From Gemmatimonadota bacterium (lineage in GTDB: Bacteria; Gemmatimonadota; Gemmatimonadetes; Gemmatimonadales; Gemmatimonadaceae): a stretch of 44,276 nt of DNA. The translations under genes were made by a program, and so were the position numbers. The stretch lies in the NCBI GenBank assembly GCA_026387935.1, contig JAPLKU010000008.1, positions 1 through 44,276 on the forward strand, in the 5' to 3' direction. Position 1 is the first letter of the stretch; every line of letters begins with the position of its first letter. Positions 15,114 to 23,765 of the stretch are shown one piece after another. Under the pieces are notes generated by a model, which was not told where the DNA came from, did not search any database, and saw only the letters and a program-made list of their open reading frames with translations.

Positions 15114-15737
15114 ATGCGTCCCCTGATCATCGGCGTCGCCGGCGGGTCCGGATCCGGCAAGACCACTATCGCCCGGCGAATTGCCGAGGGACTCGCCCCG
15201 TCGCGCGTGGCGCATGTGGATATGGACGCGTACTACCGACACCGCCCGGACCTCACATTCGAGGCGCGCAAGCGGATGAACTGGGATCACCCGGACGCGC
15301 TCGACCTCGACCTCTTCGTGGCCCAGCTCGACGCCCTTGGGCGCGGCGAGGCCGTGGACAAGCCGGTCTATGATTATGCGACGCATCTCCGCCGCGAGCA
15401 GCCGGAGCGCATTTCGGCGACCGACGTCGTCATCGTGGATGGAATCCTCCTCTTCACCGACGAACGCGTACGGAATCGCTGTGACGTGAAGGTGTTCGTG
15501 GATGCCGACGCAGACGAGCGGCTCATTCGCCGCTTGCGGCGCGACGTGGCCGAACGGGGCCGCCCGCTGGATGAAATCATTGATCAGTATCTCGTCACGG
15601 TGAAACCGATGCACCTGCAGTTTGTGGAACCCACCAAGCGCTACGCCGACGTCGTGGTCCCGCGCGGTGGAGAAAACGAAGTGGCTATTGGCATGATCAT
15701 CTCGCTCATTCGTCAACGCGCCGAGGCACCAGCATGA
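15114..15737 (+). CDS. udk: Uridine kinase
   Basis: P-loop kinase that phosphorylates uridine/cytidine with ATP or GTP in pyrimidine salvage. The 207-residue protein opens MRPLIIGVAGGSGSGKTT with the Walker A, then has DMDAYYRH, NWDHPDALD and YDYATH, which line the nucleoside site, and RRLRRDV in the lid. It overlaps phoB by ATGA (15734-15737), so udk-phoB-phoR is one coupled unit. The pairing of a salvage kinase with the phosphate regulator fits the nucleotide-scavenging cassette transcribed divergently on the other side. Confidence 0.95.
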   Translation: MRPLIIGVAGGSGSGKTTIARRIAEGLAPSRVAHVDMDAYYRHRPDLTFEARKRMNWDHPDALDLDLFVAQLDALGRGEAVDKPVYDYATHLRREQPERISATDVVIVDGILLFTDERVRNRCDVKVFVDADADERLIRRLRRDVAERGRPLDEIIDQYLVTVKPMHLQFVEPTKRYADVVVPRGGENEVAIGMIISLIRQRAEAPA

Positions 15738-16450
15738 TTGCGGCACCAGCGACCACCGCCCGTATTCTCGTTGTGGACGACGAGCCGGATATCGTGGCGC
15801 TCGTCGTGTATCACCTTGCCAAGTCCGGCTACCGGGTATCGAGTGCGTCGACCGGACCCGATGCGGTCGCCGTGGCCAAGCGCGAACGGCCGGCGCTGGT
15901 GGTGCTCGACCTGATGCTCCCGGGACTCTCGGGCTTCGACGTCCTGCGGGAGATCCGCGGCGACGCGGGCACCAAAGACATTGCGGTGCTGATGCTGACG
16001 GCGCGCAAAGAAGAACCGGACCGTATCAAGGGACTCTCACTCGGCGCAGACGATTATCTCACCAAGCCGTTCAGCCCGCAGGAACTCGTCCTGCGCGTGC
16101 AGGCGATCCTTCGGCGCACCACGGCCGCCGGGCAAGCCGGCGATGTGTTGCAGGCCGGCCCGATTACGATTGACCGCGCGGCACACACGGTGAGTGTTGG
16201 CGGCGAGCTACTCGACCTGACCGCGACGGAATACAAGCTGCTGCTCACGCTTGCCGAGCGCCGGGGCCGGGTGCAGGCGCGTACGCACCTGCTCGAAACG
16301 GTGTGGGAAGCTGCGCCCGATATTCAGACCCGAACGGTGGACATGCACGTGCAGCGTCTACGCTCGAAGCTCGGCGTGGCCGGCGACCTCATCGAGACCG
16401 TGCGCGGATTCGGCTACCGGCTCAGCGCAACGCAGGCCAAGGGCGCGTGA
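15734..16450 (+). CDS. phoB: PhoB-like response regulator (OmpR/PhoB family)
   Basis: A 238-residue two-domain regulator. The receiver domain shows ILVVDDEPD with the acidic pocket, phospho-acceptor Asp in VVLDLMLPG (near residue 57), Thr in MLTARKEE and Lys in YLTKPFSP. The C-terminal winged helix ends with VDMHVQRLRSKL and TVRGFGYRL. It is followed with a GTGA overlap by a PhoR-like kinase. The phosphate assignment is inferred from phoR, the PstS-like gene and the ppx/ppk/pit genes that follow, since OmpR-family sequence alone does not fix the signal. Confidence 0.88.
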   Translation: MIAAPATTARILVVDDEPDIVALVVYHLAKSGYRVSSASTGPDAVAVAKRERPALVVLDLMLPGLSGFDVLREIRGDAGTKDIAVLMLTARKEEPDRIKGLSLGADDYLTKPFSPQELVLRVQAILRRTTAAGQAGDVLQAGPITIDRAAHTVSVGGELLDLTATEYKLLLTLAERRGRVQARTHLLETVWEAAPDIQTRTVDMHVQRLRSKLGVAGDLIETVRGFGYRLSATQAKGA

Positions 16451-18156
16451 GGCTCACCAGCCGGCTGCTGATCGGCGTCCTTGGCGTCGTCGGCGTGCTG
16501 GTGCTGTTCATGGTCTTTCTCGTGGATCGGCAGCTGTCGAGCCGTCTGCAAGAAGAGACCGCGGATGTGCTGGCGCGCGAGGCGCGCTTTGTGGCAATCA
16601 GCTGGACGCCGTCCACAGATCCGGTTGAACTCGCGCGGAGCGCCGGGTCGGCGATGGGCCGGCGCGTCACGCTCATTCGGCCCGACGGAACCGTCGTCGG
16701 TGACACCGATTTCGATCGCGATGGTATCAAACGCCTCGAGAACCATTCGCAGCGCCCCGAGGTGCTCGCCGCGAATCAGGGCCGCGTTGGTTCATCGCTT
16801 CGCACGAGCCCGTCGCGCGGCGACATCGAGTTGTACGTCGCGGTGCGCGCGCCGCTGGGCGTGGCGCGCGTGTCGGTGCCGACTGGATCGCTCGACGCGA
16901 TTGTGGCCAGTGCGCGGAGTGACATCGTGTTCGCGGGACTCTTGGCGCTGGCCGTCGCGCTCGTGCTCGCCTGGTTTTTCGCACGCAAGATTTCGCAGCC
17001 CGTCATTGCGCTGCGCGATGTGGCGGCCGCCATCGCCGCGGGCGACCTGCGATCACGTCCCGCGCTCCGTGCGCCGGGCGAAATCGGTGAGCTCGCCCGG
17101 GCGCTGCACCAACTCGCCGAGCAACTGTCGGCCCGTCTCGACGCGCTGCAGGCCGATGAGTCGCTCCTGCTGCAGCTCACGGAATCGGTCAACGAAGGCG
17201 TGATCGCCGTCGACACGGCGCGTCGGGTCGTGCGAATCAATGAGAACGCGCGACGCTTGCTTGCGTTGGCGGCGCCGTTGCCGTTTGCGGTGGAGCTGTT
17301 GCCGAAGGAAGTCGCGCTTCGCGCCGCGCTCGATGCCTCGTTGGCAGGCGAGACGACGGACGAGGCCGAAGTGGTGATCGCCGGCCGGACCGTGAACGTG
17401 ACTGCCCGCCCACTGGTCGGCGGAGGCTCCGTCCTCGCCCTCTATGACCTCACGCGTCTCCGGCGTCTTGAAGCCGTGCGGCGCAACTTTGTTGCGAACG
17501 TTTCGCATGAACTGCGAACCCCTCTTACTGTGATTGGCGGGTTCGCCGAGACTCTGGTCAGTGACGACCCGCTGCCGGATGACCGCAAGCAATTCTCGCA
17601 GAAGATTCTGTCGAATACGCGGCGGATGCAGCGGTTGGTCGACGATCTGCTCGACCTTTCGCGGATTGAACTCGGCGGATGGGTGCCGACCCCGGTGGAT
17701 GCCGACATCGAAAGCATTGCGGCCGACGCTCTGGCTACGGCACGCAGCGATGCGTCGAAAAAAGGTCTCACGCTGACGACGCACATCGCCAGCGGGGCGA
17801 GCCGGGTCTGGGCCGACCCCATGGCACTGCGCCAGATCATCGGGAATCTCGTGGACAACTCCGTGCGGCATACGGCGACCGGCGACGTCACGGTATTCAC
17901 GCAACTGCGGGATGGCGGCGGCGTGTCGGTGGGTGTTCGCGACAGCGGGATTGGCATCGAGCAAGAGCACCTGCCGCGCATCTTCGAACGCTTTTACCGG
18001 GTGGACAAGGGCCGCTCGCGCGACGAGGGTGGCACGGGGCTCGGCCTGGCGATCGTGAAGCACTTGGTCGAGGCCCATGGTGGGCGGGTCCGGGCTGAAA
18101 GCATGGTTGGAGAGGGCACATCGATTCTGGCCCAGTTCCCACCGCGGCCGGTGTAG
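16447..18156 (+). CDS. phoR: PhoR-like sensor histidine kinase
   Basis: A 569-residue inner-membrane sensor kinase. GTG 16447 (overlapping phoB stop as GTGA) gives an N-terminal membrane helix LLIGVLGVVGVLVLFMVFLV. A ~135-residue extracytoplasmic segment and a second helix follow, then HAMP (ISQPVIALRDVA), a PAS-like domain, and the HisKA box NVSHELRTPLTVIGGF. The ATPase boxes are NLVDNSVRHT, DSGIGIEQEH, RIFERFYRVD and GTGLGLAIVKH. Starts further upstream would lie inside phoB. It has a larger periplasmic domain than E. coli PhoR, as in Gram-positive and many other phyla, so it may sense a ligand directly. Confidence 0.9.
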   Translation: MRLTSRLLIGVLGVVGVLVLFMVFLVDRQLSSRLQEETADVLAREARFVAISWTPSTDPVELARSAGSAMGRRVTLIRPDGTVVGDTDFDRDGIKRLENHSQRPEVLAANQGRVGSSLRTSPSRGDIELYVAVRAPLGVARVSVPTGSLDAIVASARSDIVFAGLLALAVALVLAWFFARKISQPVIALRDVAAAIAAGDLRSRPALRAPGEIGELARALHQLAEQLSARLDALQADESLLLQLTESVNEGVIAVDTARRVVRINENARRLLALAAPLPFAVELLPKEVALRAALDASLAGETTDEAEVVIAGRTVNVTARPLVGGGSVLALYDLTRLRRLEAVRRNFVANVSHELRTPLTVIGGFAETLVSDDPLPDDRKQFSQKILSNTRRMQRLVDDLLDLSRIELGGWVPTPVDADIESIAADALATARSDASKKGLTLTTHIASGASRVWADPMALRQIIGNLVDNSVRHTATGDVTVFTQLRDGGGVSVGVRDSGIGIEQEHLPRIFERFYRVDKGRSRDEGGTGLGLAIVKHLVEAHGGRVRAESMVGEGTSILAQFPPRPV

Positions 18157-18192
18157 CCGCTCGGCACCTGGTAAAGAGCGGGAACAGGGGTT

Positions 18193-18223
18193 TGTAACAG
18201 GGCTCCGTTACATCGCCGTTACA
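18193..18223 (+). promoter_or_regulatory. Candidate PHO-box-like direct repeat upstream of the TonB receptor gene
   Basis: CGTTACA at 18206-18212 is repeated at 18217-18223, an 11-bp period with 4-base spacers (TCGC). This is the geometry bound by PhoB dimers. An inverted copy, TGTAACAG, is at 18193-18200. The site is directly downstream of phoR and about 100 bp before the receptor start. The sequence differs from the E. coli CTGTCAT box, so assignment rests on spacing and location. A single TGTAACG also lies at 15084-15090 upstream of udk. Confidence 0.4.
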
Positions 18224-18326
18224 GTTCCGTGGACGGATCGAAACGGGCCGATCGGATAATCAGGTGTGCGCGAAGGACGTCTGTCCCGAGCGAGACCCGC
18301 ACGCCCCAATCCGACCCCCAGCGACC

Positions 18327-21107
18327 ATGCGCCGCTTCGCCGTTATCACCCTGTTGTTCACGATCCTGTTTGGCGCGCCTTCCGCCGCCATTTCACAAGC
18401 CAGGTCCACCGGCCGCATCGTTGGACGTGTGGTCGACGTCGCCACCGGCCAAGGCGTGACCGACGCCGGCGTTCAGGTTGTTGGGACCGCCATCGGCGTG
18501 CTATCCGGAATTGACGGCCGCTATACGATCAACGCAGTCGCCACCGGCACGGTGACGCTGCAGGTGCGCCGGATCGGTTACGCGCCCAAGCAAGTCACCG
18601 GCATCTTTCTCGAAGCGGGCAAGACGGTTGAACAGAACATTTCCATCGCCAACGCCGCCATCACCCTGACGGCGGTCAGCGTCACCGCTTCCGCTGAAAA
18701 GGGCACCGTTTCGGAAGCGACGGACCAGCAGAAGAACTCGATCAGCGTGGTCAGCACGATTACCGCCGAGCAGATTGCGAAGAGCCCCGATGGCGACGCG
18801 GCGCAGACGGTGAAGCGCGTCAGCGGCGTGACGGTGCAGGATGGCAAGTATGTGTTTGTCCGCGGCCTCGGCGAGCGCTACACCACGAGCTCGTTGAACG
18901 GTGCTCGCGTACCGAGCCCGGAGCCGGAACGCCGGGTGGTTCCACTCGACATGTTCCCCGCCGGCCTGCTCCAGACGATCACGACGACCAAGACGTTCAC
19001 TCCCGACCAGCAGGGCGACTTCAGTGGCGCGCTGGTCGACATCAAGACGAAGGAGTTTCCGGCCAAGCGTTCGGCCTCCGTCCAACTCGGCAGCGGATAC
19101 GCGTCCGGCGCCACGGGGTCGAGCCTGTTTTCCGCGACCGGCGTGGGCGGCGAGCCGTTCGCCATGGTCAAGCATGACCGCGACATGCCGCCGCTCATCC
19201 GGAGCATCACCGATTTTCAGCATCTCACGCTGACGCAGGCAGACATGAACCTGCTCGCCTCGTCGTTCCGCAACGCCTGGACGCCGAAGACCGGCACCGG
19301 CGCTCCGCTGCTGAACGGCTCGGCGTCCTTTGGCGGCAACGACCCGATCCTCTTCGGTCACCGGCTGGGGTACCTGATTTCCGCGACGATGTCGTCGGGC
19401 ACCGACGTGAAGGACGATCAGGTGCGCGCCCTCGCCGATCGTGGCAACACGAAGGGCTCAACGGTGGAGCTCGACCGATTCACTGGATCGACGGTGAGTC
19501 AGGGCGTCCTCTGGGGCGGCCTCACGAACCTGAGCACGTACATCGGCACGAACAACCGGATCAGCTTCAACGGTTTGTATAATCGTGGCAGCGACAACGA
19601 TGCCCGTGTCGAGACCGGCACGCTCTCGTCCGACGGCATTCGCGCCAAGATCACGCGCATGCAGTACGTCGAGCGGGCGGTCTATTCGGGCCAGCTCTCC
19701 GGCGAGCACCAGATCACTGTAGCGCAGAAGTTTGACTGGGCGGCGACATCGAGCGGCGTGCGCCGCTACGAGCCGGACCGTTCCGAATTTGTGCAGGCCA
19801 TCGAGAAGGGCGCGTCCGGATCCGATGTACTGCGCTGGGTCAATGGCGGCAGCGGCGGCGCCGTGCGCACCTTCTCGGACCTGCGCGAAAGCAACCACGA
19901 GTATCGTGGTACTTATCAACTCGAAATCGGCCCCACGAGCGGCATGAGCACCATCCGGATTGGCGGCCTCTTCCGGTCGACCACCCGCGACGCGCAGAGC
20001 CTTTCGTTCGCGATTGCGGCGCGCGGGCTCGACAACTCGCAGCGCGCGCTCTTGCCCGAACAGATTTTTGACGGGCGTTTTGCCACGGCGACGTCCAACA
20101 TCTTCAGCATTGGCCCACTCTCGCAGGGCGGGTCGTACACCGCGCGTGACGAGATCTCCGCGGGCTTTGCGATGGCGGAAGTCCCGGTCGGTCGGCGCGT
20201 TCGTGTCATTGGCGGGGCGCGCTATGAGAGCGACCGGCTCGAGGTGGACGCCTTTTCGACACTCGGCTCACCGGTTCGCACGGCGAAGCTCTGGAACGAC
20301 CTGCTCCCGTCGCTGGCGGTGAACTTCAAGATCTCGGAAACGCAGCAGCTTCGGATTTCCGCGTCGCGCACGCTGGCCCGTCCGGAATACCGCGAACTCT
20401 CTCCGATCATTTCACGCGACGTGGTGGGCGGCGAGAACGTGCAGGGCGACGAGAACCTGCAGCGCACCAACGTCAATAATGCCGACATCCGCTGGGAGCT
20501 CTATCCGCGTTCGGGCGAGGTGATCAGCCTGGCGGTGTTCGCCAAGCAGTTCGTCAACCCGATTGAACGGGTGTATGGCGCGGGCAGCGGCGGCACCAGC
20601 TTCGTGTTCTTCACCAACGCGAAAAGCGCCGACAACTATGGCGTCGAGGTCGAACTGCGCAAGGATCTCGACGCATTTGGCAAGTTCTTTACCCCGTTCA
20701 CGTTCTTCACGAACGCGACTGTGATGCAGAGCCAGATCCACCTCGACCCCAGCAGCCAGGCGGCGTCGACGAACTTCAACCGCCGGATGGTTGGGCAAGC
20801 GCCGTATGTGCTCAACACGGGCCTGACCTATTCGTCGCACACGGGCGCGTCCACGGCAACCCTCCTGTTCAACCGCGTGGGCGAGCGGCTCACTGCCGCC
20901 GGCAGCTCGCCGCTTCCGGATGTGATCGAGCAGCCCCGCAACGTGCTGGATCTGTCGCTGCGCTGGGCGCTGTCACCATTCGTGACGGTTCGCACCGACC
21001 TCAAGAACCTCCTCGACACGCCGCACGAAATCAGCCAGGGCTCGGTCATCCGCGAGAGCTACAACGGCGGCCGCACCATTCAGGCCGGAGTGCTCTGGCG
21101 TCCGTAG
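18327..21107 (+). CDS. TonB-dependent outer-membrane receptor with carboxypeptidase-regulatory-like N-domain
   Basis: A 926-residue outer-membrane transporter. A signal peptide (MRRFAVITLLFTILFGAPSA) is followed by a CarboxypepD_reg-like beta-sandwich (GRIVGRVVDVATGQGVTDAG and on, about 30-115). The plug domain includes VKRVSGVTVQDGKYVFVRGLG, and a C-terminal beta-barrel ends IQAGVLWRP with typical alternating aromatic strands (LDLSLRWALSPFVTVRTDLK). ATG 18327 is used because it starts the signal peptide. The frame is open 21 codons further up without one. It follows phoBR behind a PHO-box-like repeat and is followed by a large secreted lipoprotein, an arrangement reminiscent of receptor-lipoprotein pairs. 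Substrate is not shown; phosphate or phosphorylated organics is the inference from context. Confidence 0.9.
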   Translation: MRRFAVITLLFTILFGAPSAAISQARSTGRIVGRVVDVATGQGVTDAGVQVVGTAIGVLSGIDGRYTINAVATGTVTLQVRRIGYAPKQVTGIFLEAGKTVEQNISIANAAITLTAVSVTASAEKGTVSEATDQQKNSISVVSTITAEQIAKSPDGDAAQTVKRVSGVTVQDGKYVFVRGLGERYTTSSLNGARVPSPEPERRVVPLDMFPAGLLQTITTTKTFTPDQQGDFSGALVDIKTKEFPAKRSASVQLGSGYASGATGSSLFSATGVGGEPFAMVKHDRDMPPLIRSITDFQHLTLTQADMNLLASSFRNAWTPKTGTGAPLLNGSASFGGNDPILFGHRLGYLISATMSSGTDVKDDQVRALADRGNTKGSTVELDRFTGSTVSQGVLWGGLTNLSTYIGTNNRISFNGLYNRGSDNDARVETGTLSSDGIRAKITRMQYVERAVYSGQLSGEHQITVAQKFDWAATSSGVRRYEPDRSEFVQAIEKGASGSDVLRWVNGGSGGAVRTFSDLRESNHEYRGTYQLEIGPTSGMSTIRIGGLFRSTTRDAQSLSFAIAARGLDNSQRALLPEQIFDGRFATATSNIFSIGPLSQGGSYTARDEISAGFAMAEVPVGRRVRVIGGARYESDRLEVDAFSTLGSPVRTAKLWNDLLPSLAVNFKISETQQLRISASRTLARPEYRELSPIISRDVVGGENVQGDENLQRTNVNNADIRWELYPRSGEVISLAVFAKQFVNPIERVYGAGSGGTSFVFFTNAKSADNYGVEVELRKDLDAFGKFFTPFTFFTNATVMQSQIHLDPSSQAASTNFNRRMVGQAPYVLNTGLTYSSHTGASTATLLFNRVGERLTAAGSSPLPDVIEQPRNVLDLSLRWALSPFVTVRTDLKNLLDTPHEISQGSVIRESYNGGRTIQAGVLWRP

Positions 21108-21192
21108 CGCATGGCGATCGATGCGTCGCTGCGGTCGTGACACCGCCGTGACTGGAAACGGACTGAACGATGACACGGCACGATTCAATTAC

Positions 21193-21235
21193 ACGGGACG
21201 TAGCGCATCGGCGCTGCGTCCCGTTCGCCTTTTTT
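21193..21235 (+). terminator. Rho-independent terminator after the TonB receptor gene
   Basis: ACGGGACG (21193-21200) pairs with CGTCCCGT (21217-21224) and AGCGC (21202-21206) with GCGCT (21211-21215), followed by a run of six T (21230-21235). It separates the receptor from the lipoprotein gene, which then needs partial read-through or its own promoter. Confidence 0.85.
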
Positions 21236-21269
21236 GGCCAACACGTCGCACCACCCAATGAGGATTCGC

Positions 21270-23006
21270 ATGCACACGTTACACCGGTTTACCGTCGCGC
21301 TTGCAGCCGTCGTTGCGCTGACCAGCGCTTGCAATTCCAGTGACTCCACCGGGCCGTCGGCTCCGCTGCCGGTGCTCGGCTTCTCGGTCACGCCCACGGG
21401 GTCCACGTCGGCCCGCGTGACGTTCAGTGGCCGTTCGAGCGAGAGCTATGACATCGAACGTGCCGAGGCTGCTACAGGAACATTTGCGTCGGTGAAGACG
21501 ATCGCGGTGCTGACCGCCGATGGCACGCAGACGTATAACGACGCCGGGCTCAAAGCGACGACGCTCTACCGGTACCGCGTGACATCTGTCAAGAATGGCA
21601 CGCGAAGCGCGTCGACCGCGGAAGCGACTGCCACCACGCTGGCCTTTGGTAGCGCAGCGGCTTCGATCGCGACCGACATCACGACCAGCCGCACCTTGTT
21701 CGCCGACACGGCCTACACGCTGTCCGGGTTCATCCACGTGGCGAACGGCGCGACGCTGACGATTCAGCCTGGCACGACGATCAAGGGCGACTACAATGTC
21801 CTGGGATCGACGCTGATGATCATGCGTGGCGCGAAGATTCAGGCGGTCGGCACGGTTGACGCGCCGATCGTGTTCACGTCGTCGCGCCCAGCGGGCCAGC
21901 GTCAGCCCGGTGACTGGGGCGGCCTGCTCCTCATCGGCAACGCGCCAGACAACCGCAGCGGCGTGGTCAACATCGAAGGGTCGGGCACGGACGGCACCGC
22001 GATCGTGAGCGGAAAGAACTACCCCGTGCAGTACAACGGCGGCACCGTAGCGACCGACAACTCCGGCACGCTGGCCTATGTCCGCGTGGAGTTTGGCGGA
22101 TTCGCACCGATCCAGGACCAGGAGTTCAACTCCTTTACGTTTGCGGCCGTGGGCTCGGGCACGCGCGCGTCATACCTCGAGTCGCTGGCCGGCCTCGACG
22201 ACTCGTTCGAGTTCTTCGGCGGCGGATTCGACTTGGATCACCTCGTTGCCTTCGAGACCGCCGACGACGTGCTGGACATGTCGGAAGGCTTCTCGGGCCG
22301 CATCCAGTTCGTGGTGGCCATGAGCACGGTGCAGCTCGTTCCGCGCACCGGCGGCGGATTCTACTCGGTGGACCTCGAAGGCATCGAAAACGACGGCTGC
22401 AACGGCACGGGCTGCGATCTTGGCTTTGATTCTGCCCCGTTCACGATTCCGCTCATCGCCAACGTGACCATTATCGGCTGCGGCCAGGCGTCGTGCATGG
22501 GCGCCGGCGGCGGGCACGGCATGATGCTGCGCCGTGGCACGGGCGGCTATTACGTCAACAGCGTGTTCGCCCGCTGGTCGACGGACGGCATCTCCCTGCG
22601 TGATGCGGTGACGTACACGCGCGCCGGCAGCACGAAGACCCCGTCGGCCTCGGCCGACCTGCAAGTGCGCAACGTGCTGTTCGCCGACATCCCGAAGGTG
22701 TTCCAGGATTCTTCGGCGACGCAGAACCTGCTCGACCTCACGGCGAACAGCCTCACGCTCAGCACCGCCACCGCGGCGTCGCTGTTCACGGCAATCCCCG
22801 CGGTTGGCGCGACGCCCACCGGCCTGTCCGCGTTCGACTTCTCGCCGGCAACAGGTTCGCCCATCGCCACGGGCGGGCTCTCGACATTCACCGGCGCCAT
22901 CGCCACCAAGGCGGGAACGTTCGTCACGGGCACCGCGTACCTCGGTGCCGCGGCGCCGGGCGGCGCGAAGTGGTGGACCGGCTGGACCGCATACGCACGC
23001 AACTAG
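21270..23006 (+). CDS. Large secreted lipoprotein, fibronectin III-like plus right-handed beta-helix-like
   Basis: A 578-residue predicted lipoprotein. The signal MHTLHRFTVALAAVVALTSA is followed by Cys in a lipobox and a Ser/Thr-rich tether. Residues about 35-125 look like a fibronectin type III domain (SYDIERAEAATGTFASVKTI, YRYRVTSVKNGTRS). The rest resembles a right-handed beta-helix: YTLSGFIHVANGATLTIQPG, WGGLLLIGNAP, LAYVRVEFGG. It contains Cys pairs (DGCNGTGCD, IGCGQASCMG). ATG 21270 is chosen over 21258 because GAGGA lies just upstream. The pair receptor + this protein sits between phoR and a PstS-like gene, so it may be the surface partner of the receptor. Function unknown. Confidence 0.75.
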   Translation: MHTLHRFTVALAAVVALTSACNSSDSTGPSAPLPVLGFSVTPTGSTSARVTFSGRSSESYDIERAEAATGTFASVKTIAVLTADGTQTYNDAGLKATTLYRYRVTSVKNGTRSASTAEATATTLAFGSAAASIATDITTSRTLFADTAYTLSGFIHVANGATLTIQPGTTIKGDYNVLGSTLMIMRGAKIQAVGTVDAPIVFTSSRPAGQRQPGDWGGLLLIGNAPDNRSGVVNIEGSGTDGTAIVSGKNYPVQYNGGTVATDNSGTLAYVRVEFGGFAPIQDQEFNSFTFAAVGSGTRASYLESLAGLDDSFEFFGGGFDLDHLVAFETADDVLDMSEGFSGRIQFVVAMSTVQLVPRTGGGFYSVDLEGIENDGCNGTGCDLGFDSAPFTIPLIANVTIIGCGQASCMGAGGGHGMMLRRGTGGYYVNSVFARWSTDGISLRDAVTYTRAGSTKTPSASADLQVRNVLFADIPKVFQDSSATQNLLDLTANSLTLSTATAASLFTAIPAVGATPTGLSAFDFSPATGSPIATGGLSTFTGAIATKAGTFVTGTAYLGAAAPGGAKWWTGWTAYARN

Positions 23007-23022
23007 CATCGTGGCAATGCAA

Positions 23023-23058
23023 CAGCCGGCGCCCAGGTCGGGCGCCGGCTGTTTCGTT
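23023..23058 (+). terminator. Rho-independent terminator after the beta-helix lipoprotein gene
   Basis: A perfect 12-bp stem, CAGCCGGCGCCC (23023-23034) with GGGCGCCGGCTG (23040-23051), has a 5-base loop and is followed by TTTCGTT. Confidence 0.9.
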
Positions 23059-23088
23059 GGAGCCCGCCTGCCCGCACTATACTCCTCC

Positions 23089-23757
23089 ATGCGCCGATTC
23101 ACGCTGATCCCCTTGCTGCTGGTCGCACTCAGTGCCTGCGGTGGTTCCGACAGGCAGGCGACGGCCGCCGCTGCCACCGCCGATTCGGTACGTGCCGATT
23201 CGGCCGCGCGGGCCCGGCAGGATTCGGTCAACCGAACGCTTCCCGGATACGTCATCGACTCCATTTTTCCACCCGAGGAAGAACTCCGCCGCTTCCGCGC
23301 GGCGGTCGGTGGAACGCCGGCCTCAGCGTTCGCCGGCGGTTCCGGTTCGCTCGACATTCTGATTCACCGCTTTGTGACGGCCCTCTCTGCCGGCGACACG
23401 CTCGCGCTCCGCTCGATGGCCGTGGGTGCCCGCGAGTTCGGTGACATCTACTATCCCGAATCCCCGTACTCGCAGGCACCCTATCGTCAGTCGCCTTCGC
23501 TGGCGTGGCGACTGATTCAGGATCCGAGCGACAAAGGACTCAGGCGCCTGCTCGAGCGCTACAGTGGCAAGCCCTTGGTTTACGTCAGCCATTCCTGCGA
23601 TCCGAAGGTCGCCCACGAAGGGCGTACCACGCGTTATGCAGGCTGTCTCGTCCGCCTGATCGAGCCGGCCGGAATCACGGTAACGCGTCGCTACTTCGGC
23701 TCCATCGTCGAAACGCGTGGCCAGTTCAAGTTTCTCAGCTACTCCAACCAGTTTTGA
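23089..23757 (+). CDS. Hypothetical lipoprotein (222 aa)
   Basis: MRRFTLIPLLLVALSACGGS is a signal peptide with lipobox LSAC. A charged Ala/Asp/Ser-rich tether of about 40 residues follows, then a globular domain with no motif I recognise (DILIHRFVTALSAGDTLALR is typical of NTF2-like or DUF4440-like folds, a weak suggestion). Two Cys, in HSCDPK and AGCLVR, could form a disulfide in the periplasm. It starts 31 bp after a strong terminator and runs almost directly into the PstS-like gene, so it is probably the first gene of a lipoprotein-pstS-ppx transcript. Confidence 0.75.
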   Translation: MRRFTLIPLLLVALSACGGSDRQATAAAATADSVRADSAARARQDSVNRTLPGYVIDSIFPPEEELRRFRAAVGGTPASAFAGGSGSLDILIHRFVTALSAGDTLALRSMAVGAREFGDIYYPESPYSQAPYRQSPSLAWRLIQDPSDKGLRRLLERYSGKPLVYVSHSCDPKVAHEGRTTRYAGCLVRLIEPAGITVTRRYFGSIVETRGQFKFLSYSNQF

Positions 23758-23765
23758 AACTGGTG

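Noticed and set aside
22170-23357. 395-codon minus-strand frame over the beta-helix lipoprotein
   Set aside because: Arg/Gly/Ala-rich shadow of the sense gene; it crosses a strong terminator and another gene start.
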